The notes under the pieces are model-generated. The model did not search any database and was not told where the DNA came from. It saw only the letters and a program-made list of their open reading frames with translations. From NCBI GenBank assembly GCA_016745315.1, contig CP066886.1:1953501-2017500 (forward strand): 64,000 nt of DNA, given 5' to 3'. The DNA comes from Arthrospira sp. PCC 9108 (lineage in GTDB: Bacteria; Cyanobacteriota; Cyanobacteriia; Cyanobacteriales; Microcoleaceae). Shown here piece after piece: positions 8,868-18,257 of this stretch. Every line of letters begins with the position of its first letter. The first letter of the stretch is position 1. Both the position numbers and the translations under genes were made by a program.

Positions 8868-9850
8868 GGGATAATTACCAATCCAACCGGGTCTTAAAAT
8901 GCTAATGTAAATATATAGGTGCGAGACGTTTAGGAGTCAAATAAGGCTGCAATGGCTGAAATAACCTCCTAGTGAGACTTTCACCCCTTGGTGGAATAAA
9001 AGGGACTCGTACCCTGACCATCCCATAACTGTTTATATGTCCTCAAAGCGAAAGCTAGGCAAGGGACTCAAGGTCAATCCCATAAAAGAAATCGAATATC
9101 CAATCCAAGTATACCACAAGGAGGAGTATTAAAACCACTTGGGCGATTATGGGAAAGAGTAACGGCGATAGCCACCCCCAATTTCAGGAATCACAACCCT
9201 GGGACTGAAGCGGGGAACGGAAGGCGTGAAGTAGAACCTACTACCAAAAGCGACCACTGCCAACCATCCATGACTAAGGAAATCTGAATGTTCCGACTTG
9301 AACCATCGTTATTACTAAGCAGCGAAATAGGTTGATACGCTGCGCCCAAAAGGGTAAGGGGAAAAGTAGGGTTTTCTACATAACACCTACACAGACTTTT
9401 AAAAGTACGCCGGTGGAAAGGACAAGTCTAAAGATGGAATGCCCATATAAACGGAACGTTTTAAGTCCTCCTGGACTCTGAATATCTGGTCGAGATATCA
9501 GTAGTGACAAATGTAAGCGCAAGTCCTAGAGGATGTGAGATGTGACCAAAAGCCAACGCCCAGTTGTAATGGCTGGGATATGCTGACAGGTTACGGTTTG
9601 ATTGTAAGGTTAGAGTCTAGTGGGAGTTACTATGACGAAAGCGAGTTCAAAGAAAGGCTTTGAGAAATCAAAGCCAATCAAGACGTGCGTTTGTATGGAA
9701 GGCTATCCCATGGGCTAAGGTCCAACGGAAAGTTTTCAAGCTCCAAAAGAGGATATACCAAGCAGCTAAATCCGGGCAGGATGCAAAGGCTAGAAGGTGG
9801 CAACGTCTACTGGTGAAGTCATATTATGCTCGACTCTTAGCAGTGCGGCT

Positions 9851-9912
9851 GTAGGGGCGGGTTCCACGGTCAGCCATGCTTCCCAACAGTCAGCTTAATG
9901 AACCCGCCCCCC
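9851..9912. repeat. GGGGCGGGTT palindrome-ended repeat (MITE-like) inside the intron ORF
   Basis: Inverted ends GGGGCGGGTT (9854-9863) and AACCCGCCCC (9901-9910) enclose about 37 bp. It interrupts the RT frame between LLAVRL and GQKTAGVDG. Nearly the same element sits at the same RT position in the intron at 53867-56501. Confidence 0.8.
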
Positions 9913-10025
9913 AAGCGGGTCAAGGCCAAAAGACAGCCGGAGTCGATGGAGTGATAGTAATATCGCCTAAACAAAGGTTAAAACTAGCTGAGAGCATTAA
10001 GGGAAACCTCAAAGCAAAACCCTAC

Positions 10026-10086
10026 ATGGTGCGTTACCAGAAAGTTTTTCGTTTCTCTGCCAAGTCTCTCAATGTAACGCACCCTA
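10026..10086. repeat. GGTGCGTTAC palindrome-ended repeat inside the intron ORF
   Basis: GGTGCGTTAC (10028-10037) and GTAACGCACC (10074-10083) are perfect inverted ends around about 36 bp. It separates the LKAKP and RVWIAKPG parts of the RT. The related intron at 53867-56501 lacks it, so this insertion is specific to this copy. Confidence 0.75.
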
Positions 10087-10315
10087 CACGGGTGTGGATT
10101 GCAAAACCTGGGAGGGATGAAAAAAGCTGGAATAGGAATTCCCACAATCCAAGACAGAGCTAGGCAAGCCTTGGTTAAATCAGCGCTCGAACCTGAATGG
10201 GAATCGAGATTTGAAGGCACAAGCTATGGGTTCCGTCCCGGACGGTCAGCCCAAGACGCAATAGGCTGAATAAATTCAGCCATAAATCAAGGAAATTACT
10301 ATGTTCTTGATGCAG

Positions 10316-11168
10316 GTGCGAGACGTTCGGGTATGAGGGCTGAAATGCCCGAAATAACTGCCCGGTGAGGATTCCAGCTCCGAATCTGGATATAAGGAGA
10401 CCTCTCCTGAGCATCCTCATAACTGATTATATGTCCCGACGCTTGGAGAAATCTAAGCAAGGCAGGGAACTCAAGGTCATAAACAAACTGAGAAATCAGG
10501 GAGTAGAGAGTAACGGCGATAGCCACCCCCAGTTTTGGAAATCATAACTCCAGGATAGAAGCGGGGAACGGAAGGCGTAGGTCGGAACCTACCTCCTACT
10601 CGACCACTGCCAACCATCCATGATTAGGGAAACCGAATGTCCGGCTTGAATCATCGTTAATACGGAGTAGCGAAATAGGTTGAAACGCTGCGTTCAAAAG
10701 AACAAGGGGAAAAGTAGGGTATTTATGTCATCACCTACATAGACCTTTAAAAGTACCCCGGTTCTGAGGACAAATCTAAAGATGGAATGCCCGTCGAGAC
10801 GGAACGTTTTAACCCCTCTAATGCTCTATTGCGAGTTGCACTCGTAGTAGTAGTGAAAAATTTAAGCGTATGCTTAGAGGGTGAAGGATGTGACCATAAG
10901 CCAATGCCCAACTGTAATGGTTGGGATATGCCCACAGGTCAGCAGGGTGTGGATATAGATACTGCGATTAGTAGGAGTATAATGGCGAGAGCGAGTTGAA
11001 AGACTACGTGCTGCATAAAGCTCAGAACATTGAAGTACGAAAGCGGGGGGTAGTAACTCTGTTCCTATAACAAAAAAGGGTATCCACATCAGGAGCCGTG
11101 TGCAGGGAAACTCGCCGGCACGGTTTTGAAGGGGAGGTGATGGAGGTGACTTCATTATCGACCCCTAC
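10316..11168 (+). mobile_element. ORF-less group II intron nested in the RT gene
   Basis: A 5' end GTGCGAGACG follows CTTGATGCAG of the RT gene, splitting the codon for the catalytic Asp of motif A. The core (domain I onward, the conserved 'GGGGAAAAGTAGGG' segment at about 10706, domain V at about 11091) is about 850 nt with no coding sequence. It resembles the ORF-less intron at 57872-58773. Its 3' end is at 11168, but what follows is not the RT gene, so the 3' part may derive from either intron. Confidence 0.75.
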
Positions 11169-11260
11169 CAGAGCATGATGTTCAAGCTCTTTGGCAATCC
11201 CAAGCTGCTGCTAGTTCTCTAAGAATCGATGTGGTTTGGGGTAGTTTTTTGTGGCAGTAT

Positions 11261-12133
11261 ATGACAGGTTTGCAGTCTGGGTGGGAACACCTATATGTTG
11301 AAACGAATAACATTCACCTTCATTCTGTAACCCAAGGACAAGGTGAATTGGTTGTTTTGTTACATGGTTTTCCTGAGTTTTGGTATGCTTGGCGTTATCA
11401 AATTCCGGCGCTTTCTCGTTATTTTAAGGTGGTTGTGCCTGATTTGCGGGGTTACAATGACTCAGATAAACCGGAAAGTGGTTATGATCTCGATACCCTT
11501 AGCCAAGATATCCGAGGATTGATTCAGCGCTTGGGATATGCAAAAGCCCACATTGTTGGTCATGATTGTGGGGGGGCGATCGCCTGGAATTTAGCCCAAA
11601 AATTTCCAGAATCAGTTAACCGTTTGGCTATTTTAAACGCACCGCCTCCCCATAGGTTTGTTCAGGAACTTATGGGCAATTTTGATCAAATTCGTCGCAG
11701 TTGGTTTGTGTTGGCTTTTCAAGTTCCGGGGGTTCCTGAATGGCTAATTCAGCAAAACTTGAAAGAGTTTATCCGTGGTTTTCTGCGAGAACACGCCATC
11801 CGCAAGGGGGCTTTTAGTGCCGAAGAAACGGAAATTTATCAGGCGGCGTTAGAAAAGCCGGGAGTATTGCGATCGGCGATTAATTACTATCGTCAACTCC
11901 TGCAACCACCGGGCTTATTTTCCAGTTGGATGCGTCCCACGGAAATCAATGTACCCACATTGGTACTATGGGGAGAAGATGATTCATTTCTGAGTCAGAA
12001 ACTGGTTGAAGGTTTAGATAAATTGATTACTGCACCTTTTCGACTACAATTGGTTTCGGACTGCGGACATTGGATGCAACAGGAAGTCCCCCAACTGGTT
12101 AATCGGGAATTATTGAGTTTTCTCAGGAACTAA
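11261..12133 (+). CDS. Alpha/beta hydrolase, epoxide-hydrolase-like
   Basis: 290 residues from the ATG at 11261 (MTGLQSGWEH); a GTG at 11231 would add 10 residues. Oxyanion-hole motif HGFPEFWYAWR, DLRGYNDSDKP, nucleophile Asp in VGHDCGGAIAWN, acid residue in LWGEDDSF, and catalytic His in SDCGHWMQQE match soluble epoxide hydrolases and the related haloacetate dehalogenases. An Asp nucleophile rather than Ser argues against a simple esterase. The true substrate is unknown. It follows the composite intron directly and is closed by a terminator at 12193. Confidence 0.88.
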   Translation: MTGLQSGWEHLYVETNNIHLHSVTQGQGELVVLLHGFPEFWYAWRYQIPALSRYFKVVVPDLRGYNDSDKPESGYDLDTLSQDIRGLIQRLGYAKAHIVGHDCGGAIAWNLAQKFPESVNRLAILNAPPPHRFVQELMGNFDQIRRSWFVLAFQVPGVPEWLIQQNLKEFIRGFLREHAIRKGAFSAEETEIYQAALEKPGVLRSAINYYRQLLQPPGLFSSWMRPTEINVPTLVLWGEDDSFLSQKLVEGLDKLITAPFRLQLVSDCGHWMQQEVPQLVNRELLSFLRN

Positions 12134-12192
12134 TGAACTCCTCCCCCTGACTATAGTGGGAGACAGGGGTGGGGAGTGCCGGACTTCAGGGG

Positions 12193-12212
12193 AGGCAATT
12201 AATTGCCTTTTT
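12193..12212 (+). terminator. Rho-independent terminator after the hydrolase gene
   Basis: Perfect inverted repeat AGGCAATT-AATTGCCT followed by TTTTT, 60 bp after the hydrolase stop codon. Confidence 0.7.
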
Positions 12213-12252
12213 CCACTGGTTAAAGGGGACTTGATTTAACTAAATTAATGAT

Positions 12253-13350
12253 TTATTCCTCATCAGTATTCTCGTCAATGTCTTCGACATCATGATCATC
12301 TGTGTCAGGATTATCATCAAGTTTAACAACAGAGGTGGCTGATACAACTGCACCCCCTGCTAAAGCGGCACGGACTCGTTTATCAATTTCTTCGGTAAAT
12401 GCTGGGTTTTCCTGCATATAGGTGATGGTGCGATCGCGTCCTTGACCGATATTCTCGTTGTTGTAGCTATACCAAGCGCCCTTACGTTTAATCACTCCGG
12501 TTTCTTCTGCGAGGTCAATCAAACAACCGATAGTTGAGATTCCCTGGCCGAAAATAATATCAAATTCAGCGATTCGGAAGGGTGGCGCGACCTTATTTTT
12601 AGCCACCTTAACTTTAGCGCGAATGCCATACTCGTCCGAGCCTTTTTTCAGGGTTTGGGTGCGGCGGATATCAAGACGGACCGAGGCGTAGAATTTAAGG
12701 GCATTCCCCCCGGTGGTAGTTTCTGGGTTGCCGTAGACAATACCAATTTTTTGGCGTAACTGATTCAGGAAAATAACTGTACAGCCAGATTTACCGATAT
12801 TTCCGGTAATTTTCCGTAGGGCTTGACTCATTAACCGGGCTTGTAGTCCCATGTGAGAATCCCCCATATCCCCTTCAATTTCAGCACGGGGAACTAAAGC
12901 AGCTACCGAGTCTACCACTACAATATCAACCGCTACCGATCGCACCAATTGATCTACTATTTCTAAAGCCATTTCCCCGGTGTCAGGTTGGGAAACTAGG
13001 AGGTTTTCAATATCTACTCCCAGGGCGGCTGCATAGGTAGGGTCGAGGGCGTGTTCAGCGTCCACAAAAGCTGCTATTCCGCCAGTTTTTTGGATTTCGG
13101 CGATCGCATGGAGAGCCAAAGTAGTTTTACCGGAACTTTCTGGGCCATAAATTTCAATCACCCTTCCCCTCGGCAAACCACCACCAAGGGCCAAATCCAA
13201 GGTTAATGCGCCACTGGAGATAGTTTCCACCTTCATACGGGCGGAGTCTCCTAGGCGGACAATAGACCCCTTACCAAAACTCTTTTCGATTTGGTTAAGG
13301 ACTGAATTTAGGGCTTTCTGCTTTTCGGAATTCTCGGTTTTGCTGGCCAT
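12253..13350 (-). CDS. recA: DNA recombinase/repair protein RecA
   Basis: 365 residues from MASKTENSEKQKALNSVLNQ. The frame is open 39 codons further upstream, but those residues (MELPPSPTASGWG...) are not RecA-like, so the ATG at 13350 is preferred. Walker A GPESSGKT, Walker B-type VVVDSVAAL, the L1/L2 regions (MGLQARLMSQALRKITG, NQLRQKIGIVYGNPETTTGG) and the acidic C-terminal tail ending DENTDEE are all present. It catalyses strand exchange in recombination and in DNA repair. No convincing LexA box was seen upstream. Confidence 0.98.
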   Translation of the reverse strand: MASKTENSEKQKALNSVLNQIEKSFGKGSIVRLGDSARMKVETISSGALTLDLALGGGLPRGRVIEIYGPESSGKTTLALHAIAEIQKTGGIAAFVDAEHALDPTYAAALGVDIENLLVSQPDTGEMALEIVDQLVRSVAVDIVVVDSVAALVPRAEIEGDMGDSHMGLQARLMSQALRKITGNIGKSGCTVIFLNQLRQKIGIVYGNPETTTGGNALKFYASVRLDIRRTQTLKKGSDEYGIRAKVKVAKNKVAPPFRIAEFDIIFGQGISTIGCLIDLAEETGVIKRKGAWYSYNNENIGQGRDRTITYMQENPAFTEEIDKRVRAALAGGAVVSATSVVKLDDNPDTDDHDVEDIDENTDEE

Positions 13351-13535
13351 TAGCTTTGAATCCTGCTCAGAGTAAAAATTGGTAAAATTGCGGATCAAAA
13401 ATAGATCTATGTGATCATCTGAAGATCTACCCCACCCACTCGCGGTGGGAGAGGGTGGAAGTTCCATTTTATGTTAGCAGTTGGATCACATTACTGGTAA
13501 AGGTAAGGCTGAGGGGATGTAACCCCAGACAAAGA

Positions 13536-13573
13536 GGTGCGTCAGTTGGCAATTTTCAAGTTTCTGACGCACC
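13536..13573. repeat. GGTGCGTCAG...CTGACGCACC inverted repeat between icd and recA
   Basis: Perfect 10-bp inverted ends with an 18-bp centre. It resembles the GGTGCGTTAC repeat at 10026-10086 and probably belongs to the same class of cyanobacterial palindromic repeats. It may act as a terminator after icd but lacks a T-run. Confidence 0.65.
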
Positions 13574-13634
13574 GGAGTAGGAGATAGCCCGTGGCCAATT
13601 TTCTGGTTAATAGGCGATCGCCCATTGCTATAGG

Positions 13635-15053
13635 TTAGAAGTAGCGAATGATAGCTTCGGCGAATTCTGAACACTTGAGGGGTTCAGCGGGGGGTTCCAT
13701 GAGTCGGGCCAGATCATAAGTTACCTCACGGTTAGAAATCGCCGCCCCCAGACCTTTTTTAATCAAGTCTGCCGCTTCTTGCCAGCCCATATATTCTAAC
13801 ATCATCACCCCCGAGAGGATTAAGGAACCGGGGTTAACGCGATCGAGTCCAGCGTGTTTAGGTGCTGTACCGTGGGTAGCTTCAAAGACCGCGCAGGTGT
13901 CACCAATGTTCGCACCGGGTCCCATACCTAACCCTCCCACCATAGCAGCGGCTGCGTCTGATAGGTAGTCTCCGTTAAGGTTCATGGTAGCCAGGATAGA
14001 GTATTCGCTAGGACGGGTTTGGATTTGTTGGAAGATGCTGTCAGCGATGCGATCGTTGACCATAATTTTATCTTTCCATTTACCATTACCGTGACTTTCC
14101 CATAGCGCCTCCAGAACCCCCTTCACCTCATCGCAGATTTCTTGGCGTTTTTCTGGGGTCAGCGCATCAAAACCAGGTTCTACCTGGCGCGCGTTATCTT
14201 CTAGGGAGATGTCTGGTTTATGTTCCTTGTTGCCGAGAATCCATGATTCTCGTTCCGTGATACATTCTTCCCGAAATTCCGTAGTTGCTAGTTCATAACC
14301 CCAGTCTCGGAAAGCCCCCTCCGTGTATTTCATGATATTGCCCTTATGCACCAGAGTCACCATTTGCTTATTTTTGGGGAGGCGCAGGGCGTGTTTAATG
14401 GCGCGACGGACTAGCCGCTGGGAACCCGTTTTACTGATGGGTTTAATACCGATACCCGAGTCTAGGCGGATCTGTTTTTTGCCATGTTCCGGGGTAGCCG
14501 GGATTAGGTCATTGTTGAGGGTGTCGATGAGTTTTTGGGCGATTTCCGTACCCTCGCGCCATTCAATGCCTAAGTATATGTCCTCCGTGTTTTCCCGATA
14601 GATGATCACATCGAGTTGTTCCGGGTGTTTGTGGGGGGAGGGGGTGCCGGGATAGTAACGACAGGGACGGACGCAGGTATATAGATCGTTGATTTGGCGT
14701 AGCGCCACGTTAAGGGATCTGATGCCGCCGCCTATGGGGGTGGTTAGGGGGCCTTTGATGGCGACACCATATTCTCGGATAGCGGTGAGGGTGTCTTCAG
14801 GTAAGTATTGATAAGTTCCGTATTGTTCGCAGGCTTCATCCCCAGCGTAAATTTTAAACCAACTGATCTGGCGTTGGCCGCCGTAGGCTTTGGCCACTGC
14901 TGCATCTATTACTCGTTCTGTCGCTGGCCAGAGGTCTACACCGGTGCCGTCGCCGCGAATGAAGGGAATAATTGGGTTATCGGGAACAATAGGTTCTCCG
15001 TCAGAGAAGGTGATTTTCTCGCCTGTATCGGGGGGGGTAATTTTTTCGTACAT
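13635..15053 (-). CDS. icd: NADP-dependent isocitrate dehydrogenase
   Basis: 472 residues, the usual length of cyanobacterial Icd. It makes 2-oxoglutarate from isocitrate, the carbon skeleton for nitrogen assimilation. The landmarks are IPFIRGDGTGVD, GPLTTPIGGGIRSLNV (substrate Ser), YRENTEDIYLGIEW, LVHKGNIMKYTEGAFRDWGY, MNLNGDYLSDAAAAMVGGLG and FEATHGTAPKHAG (cofactor). It lies divergent from pckA over a 586-bp intergenic region. icd is NtcA-controlled in some cyanobacteria, but no consensus GTA-N8-TAC was found here. Confidence 0.97.
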   Translation of the reverse strand: MYEKITPPDTGEKITFSDGEPIVPDNPIIPFIRGDGTGVDLWPATERVIDAAVAKAYGGQRQISWFKIYAGDEACEQYGTYQYLPEDTLTAIREYGVAIKGPLTTPIGGGIRSLNVALRQINDLYTCVRPCRYYPGTPSPHKHPEQLDVIIYRENTEDIYLGIEWREGTEIAQKLIDTLNNDLIPATPEHGKKQIRLDSGIGIKPISKTGSQRLVRRAIKHALRLPKNKQMVTLVHKGNIMKYTEGAFRDWGYELATTEFREECITERESWILGNKEHKPDISLEDNARQVEPGFDALTPEKRQEICDEVKGVLEALWESHGNGKWKDKIMVNDRIADSIFQQIQTRPSEYSILATMNLNGDYLSDAAAAMVGGLGMGPGANIGDTCAVFEATHGTAPKHAGLDRVNPGSLILSGVMMLEYMGWQEAADLIKKGLGAAISNREVTYDLARLMEPPAEPLKCSEFAEAIIRYF

Positions 15054-15639
15054 GATCTGTTCTTAACTCTAAACCTGAAGGTTTCCCTTATTGTGTCATG
15101 ATTTTTGACTGCACTCGGCAGCGATCGCCACAGAAATTTATCTTTTCTTTAGAATTACCCCTTCCCAAACCTAGGGAACATAAACTATGATTGAGGAAAT
15201 TTCCGTGTTCTATGATGCAAAATCTGCATTCGGAATTATAACTTAAACAAATGCAATAAAAGTACAATTAGCTCTTCAAAAAATGTAACCTCACAAATTA
15301 GGCGATCGGTGTATGATTTTTTTAAGGTGGAGGTAGATCCAACCAAAAACATTGCCAAGCACAACTACCTTCATGCAGATGAGAGCGGGCATTGAGAATC
15401 AACACCAAAATCGAAAATATCGTTTCCGAACTTCAAGCTCAAACTTTCCATTGAGGATCAACTTCTAGCTGAGTGTACATAATCTATATATTCACAGGCT
15501 AAGTTCGGTGTAGGGGGTTGTTATTAGAGCCACAGTTGTTGGGGTCAGAGTTGTAGGTTACTTAATTAATGTTCCCCAACCACTTCAAAAATAGTTGCCC
15601 GTAAATACTTCACTTCAAAACCACTAGAGGTTATCAACT
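15054..15639. other. Divergent intergenic region between icd and pckA
   Basis: 586 bp without a credible gene. It must hold both promoters. The only repeat noticed is an imperfect direct pair, CATTGAGAATCAAC near 15392 and CATTGAGGATCAAC near 15451; its meaning is unknown. Confidence 0.6.
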
Positions 15640-17361
15640 ATGGATAGCGTAAATACAGTAGATCGTAGTGATTATCAAAACATTTCAATTCCCAGCCTAA
15701 TCAATAAAAGATTATCGGACCAAGGACAAGACTTCCCAGTAGCTAACACCGGAAAATATGTCGAACGTCGTCTACAGGGTGATCTCACCTATGGACTAGA
15801 AAACCTAGGCTTAAAAAATTTAGGTCATGTCTATCATAATCTACCAGTTCCTATTCTGATTGAACACGCAGTAGCTAGGGGGGAAGGTGTCTTAGCTTCC
15901 AATGGTTCCCTTTGCGTAAAAACTGGTAAATATACAGGTCGTTCTCCTCACGATAAATTCATTGTTGAAGAAGCGAATAGTCGGGACGAAATCCACTGGA
16001 GTAAAATGAACGTCCCCATTCCTGAAGAAAACTTCGATCGCCTATGTCGGCGGGTACGTTCGTACATCCAAGGTCGCGATTTATATATCTTTGATGGCTT
16101 TGTCGGAGCAGATCCCCAGCGTCGTTTTGGTGTGCGGATCATCAACGAGCTGGCATCTCAAAACCTGTTTGTTCACCAACTGTTTATTCGTCCGACAGAC
16201 GAAGAACTACAAACCCACAATTCTGACTTTACAGTAATTGCAGTTCCTGGACTCCACGGCGATCCCGAAGATGATGGCATCAATAGTGAAGCCTTTATTG
16301 TACTTCACCTGTCCAAACGGCTAGTAATTATTGGTGGTTCCAAGTACGCCGGAGAAATCAAAAAATCAGTTTTCTCCCTGATGAATTACTTTATGACCAA
16401 AGCTGATGTGCTACCCATGCACTGTGCAGCCAATGTAGATGACGCTGGTAATACTGCCTTATTTTTTGGTCTATCAGGAACCGGAAAAACCACCCTTTCT
16501 GCTGATCCAGACCGCTATCTAATTGGGGATGATGAACACGGCTGGTCAGAAGATGGTATCTTCAACTTTGAAGGTGGTTGCTATGCGAAAACTATCGCCT
16601 TGTCGCGAGAAAATGAGCCCCAAATTTGGGATGCGATCCGGTTTGGTTCAATGATGGAAAATGTAGTGCTCGATCGCTACACTCGGATTCCCGACTACAA
16701 TGATGGTAGTTTAACAGAAAATACCCGGGTTGCCTATCCCATTGACTACATTCCCAATGCGGTTATTCCTAGTGTTAGTGGTCATCCCAAAACCATTCTA
16801 TTTTTGGCTGTAGATGCTTTCGGAGTTCTACCCCCCATCTCTAAACTGACCCGCGAACAAGCGATGTATCACTTTATGTCTGGTTACACCAGCAAGGTAG
16901 CGGGAACCGAACGGGGTATCAAAGAACCAGAAGCGACTTTCTCGGCTGGGTTTGGTAAATGTTTCCTACCCTTAGAAGCGGCGATTTATGCTACTTTGCT
17001 AGGTAAACGCCTTGCGGATCACCCAGAAACCAATGTATATTTGGTGAATACTGGCTGGTCTGGTGGTGTTTATGGAGTTGGCAGTCGTGTTCCCATCAAA
17101 TACACTCGCGCCTTAGTGTCGGCGGCGGTGAATGGAGACTTGGATAATGTGAAATTCCATGAGCATCCGATCTTCAAGATTTGGGTTCCTGATGCTGTAC
17201 CAGGAGTTCCGACCGAAATTCTTGATCCGGTGAAAACCTGGTCTGATTCCCAAGAGTATGAAAAACAAGCGAAACAATTGGCTAAGTTGTTTGTGGACAA
17301 CTTCAGTAAATATGTGAATGTACCAGAGGAAGTAACCGCCGCTGGTCCCCTTGTCGATTAA
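15640..17361 (+). CDS. pckA: Phosphoenolpyruvate carboxykinase (ATP)
   Basis: 573 residues, slightly longer than bacterial PckA (about 530-540) because of an N-terminal extension of roughly 50 residues. It interconverts oxaloacetate and phosphoenolpyruvate with ATP. Signature motifs are TGRSPHDKF (substrate), MHCAANV (metal ligand region), the kinase loop GLSGTGKTTLSADP, IGDDEHGW with metal-binding Asp, FEGGCYAKT and the adenine-binding VNTGWSGG. A strong hairpin follows the stop codon. Confidence 0.97.
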   Translation: MDSVNTVDRSDYQNISIPSLINKRLSDQGQDFPVANTGKYVERRLQGDLTYGLENLGLKNLGHVYHNLPVPILIEHAVARGEGVLASNGSLCVKTGKYTGRSPHDKFIVEEANSRDEIHWSKMNVPIPEENFDRLCRRVRSYIQGRDLYIFDGFVGADPQRRFGVRIINELASQNLFVHQLFIRPTDEELQTHNSDFTVIAVPGLHGDPEDDGINSEAFIVLHLSKRLVIIGGSKYAGEIKKSVFSLMNYFMTKADVLPMHCAANVDDAGNTALFFGLSGTGKTTLSADPDRYLIGDDEHGWSEDGIFNFEGGCYAKTIALSRENEPQIWDAIRFGSMMENVVLDRYTRIPDYNDGSLTENTRVAYPIDYIPNAVIPSVSGHPKTILFLAVDAFGVLPPISKLTREQAMYHFMSGYTSKVAGTERGIKEPEATFSAGFGKCFLPLEAAIYATLLGKRLADHPETNVYLVNTGWSGGVYGVGSRVPIKYTRALVSAAVNGDLDNVKFHEHPIFKIWVPDAVPGVPTEILDPVKTWSDSQEYEKQAKQLAKLFVDNFSKYVNVPEEVTAAGPLVD

Positions 17362-17367
17362 TCAAGG

Positions 17368-17389
17368 ATTGGGGGATAATTCCCCCAAT
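17368..17389 (+). terminator. Hairpin after pckA
   Basis: ATTGGGGGA and TCCCCCAAT form a perfect 9-bp stem with a TAAT loop 7 bp after the pckA stop codon. There is no T-run, so termination efficiency is uncertain. Confidence 0.6.
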
Positions 17390-17441
17390 ACCCTATTCTC
17401 AGGTCTGAAAGTAGGTCGCGGCGTTGTCGTCGCGATTGAAA

Positions 17442-18067
17442 TCATACTAAACCCGATCGCAAAGCGACTACAGCAACCATTACCCGGTCATCAACGGCTA
17501 ATTTATTCATAATCCCCCGAACATGAGTTTTAATAGTGTTAGGACTTAAATAAAGAGCCTCAGCAATTTCTGGGTTACTCTTACCTTCTACCATAAGTTT
17601 AAGCACCTCTAACTCGCGGGGGATAAGGTACCCAAGTTGGTTTGGGGTGTGGGTGGCTTGAGGTGTTCCATGACCACACGAGCAACTTGAGGATCTAGAT
17701 AGGTTGCACCTTCATAGGCTGCCTGTATTGCTACAATCAAACTATCAACACTAGCTCCCTTAACACAATAAGCATCAGCGCCACTAGAAAGGGAAGCAAG
17801 TACCTCCGTCTCTGCTGTGTGGGAAGTGAGCATCACGACTCTGATTTCTGGTAGGATTTCTTTAATCTGTTTGGTAGCTGCAATGCCATCAAGGCGAGGT
17901 AACCCGATATCCATAATCACAATATCAGGTTTTTTCTCTTTGGCGGCTTCTACGCCTAAATAACCATCTTCAGCAATACCAACTAGGGTAATATCTGGAC
18001 AGTCTGATAAGACTTGCTCTAACCCTAGTTGCATCATAGGATCGTCTTCAACAATTAGAACGCGCAT
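17442..18067 (-). pseudogene. NarL/FixJ-type response regulator with a frameshift before the DNA-binding domain
   Basis: The receiver domain is intact. MRVLIVEDDPMMQLGLEQ starts it, the phospho-acceptor Asp is in DIVIMDIGLPRLDG, followed by VVMLTS and the conserved Lys in AYCVKGAS. The frame then runs into PPTPQTNLGTLSPAS and stops. The LuxR-type helix-turn-helix continues in another frame: IPRELEVLKLMVEGKSNPEI, LSPNTIKTHVRGIMNKL, ending at 17442. One base is missing at the five-G run 17618-17622. Either the gene is dead, yields a receiver-only protein, or the base is a sequencing error. The target genes are unknown. Confidence 0.85.
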
Positions 18068-18257
18068 TATTGTTCACAGGAATGTTATAATAGCAGATTA
18101 GTCAACAGTTAACCAAGCCTAGGCTGGGCTAACAGTTTAACAGTTAAGGATGACGGCGGAAACTATAGTCAATATAATATTGGCGATTAGTGTTGATACT
18201 TCCCCGTTCAATGAGAGATGTAAGGGGGGTCCTGTGAAACCAAGCAGACCGAAAATC

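Larger units (their letters stand above)
9632..10315 (+). pseudogene. Group II intron reverse transcriptase, broken fragment
   Basis: Pieces of an LtrA-type N-terminus can be read: MTKASSKKGFEKSKPIKT, then after a frameshift near 9685 VQRKVFKLQKRIYQAAKSGQ, KTAGVDGV, RVWIAKPGRDEK, and after another frameshift at the six-A run 10120-10125 GIGIPTIQDRARQALVKSAL and YGFRPGRSAQDAI. It also has an in-frame TGA near 10267 and two palindromic repeat insertions. It ends at motif A (YYVLDA) where the nested intron enters. It cannot make an active protein. Confidence 0.85.
8919..11168 (+). mobile_element. Composite group II intron (outer copy), with a second intron nested in its ORF
   Basis: The outer intron starts with GTGCGAGACG at 8919 and carries the domain I-III region and a decayed RT gene. 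At 10316 a second GTGCGAGACG 5' end appears inside the RT gene. Only one domain V/VI is found (about 11091-11168, GAGCCGTGTGCAGGGAAAC and CCGGCACGG, ending CCCCTAC). After it come non-intron sequences rather than the rest of the RT gene. The simplest reading is insertion of an ORF-less copy into an ORF-bearing one, followed by loss of the outer intron's distal part between the two related 3' ends. Confidence 0.75.

Noticed and set aside
11169..11260. Hydrolase frame extended back to the intron end, as if the intron split this gene
   Set aside because: The frame is open, but the residues are not hydrolase-like and no matching first exon exists before 8919.
13351..13467. N-terminal extension of RecA
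   Set aside because: The extra 39 residues are not RecA-like and a standard MASKTEN start exists at 13350.
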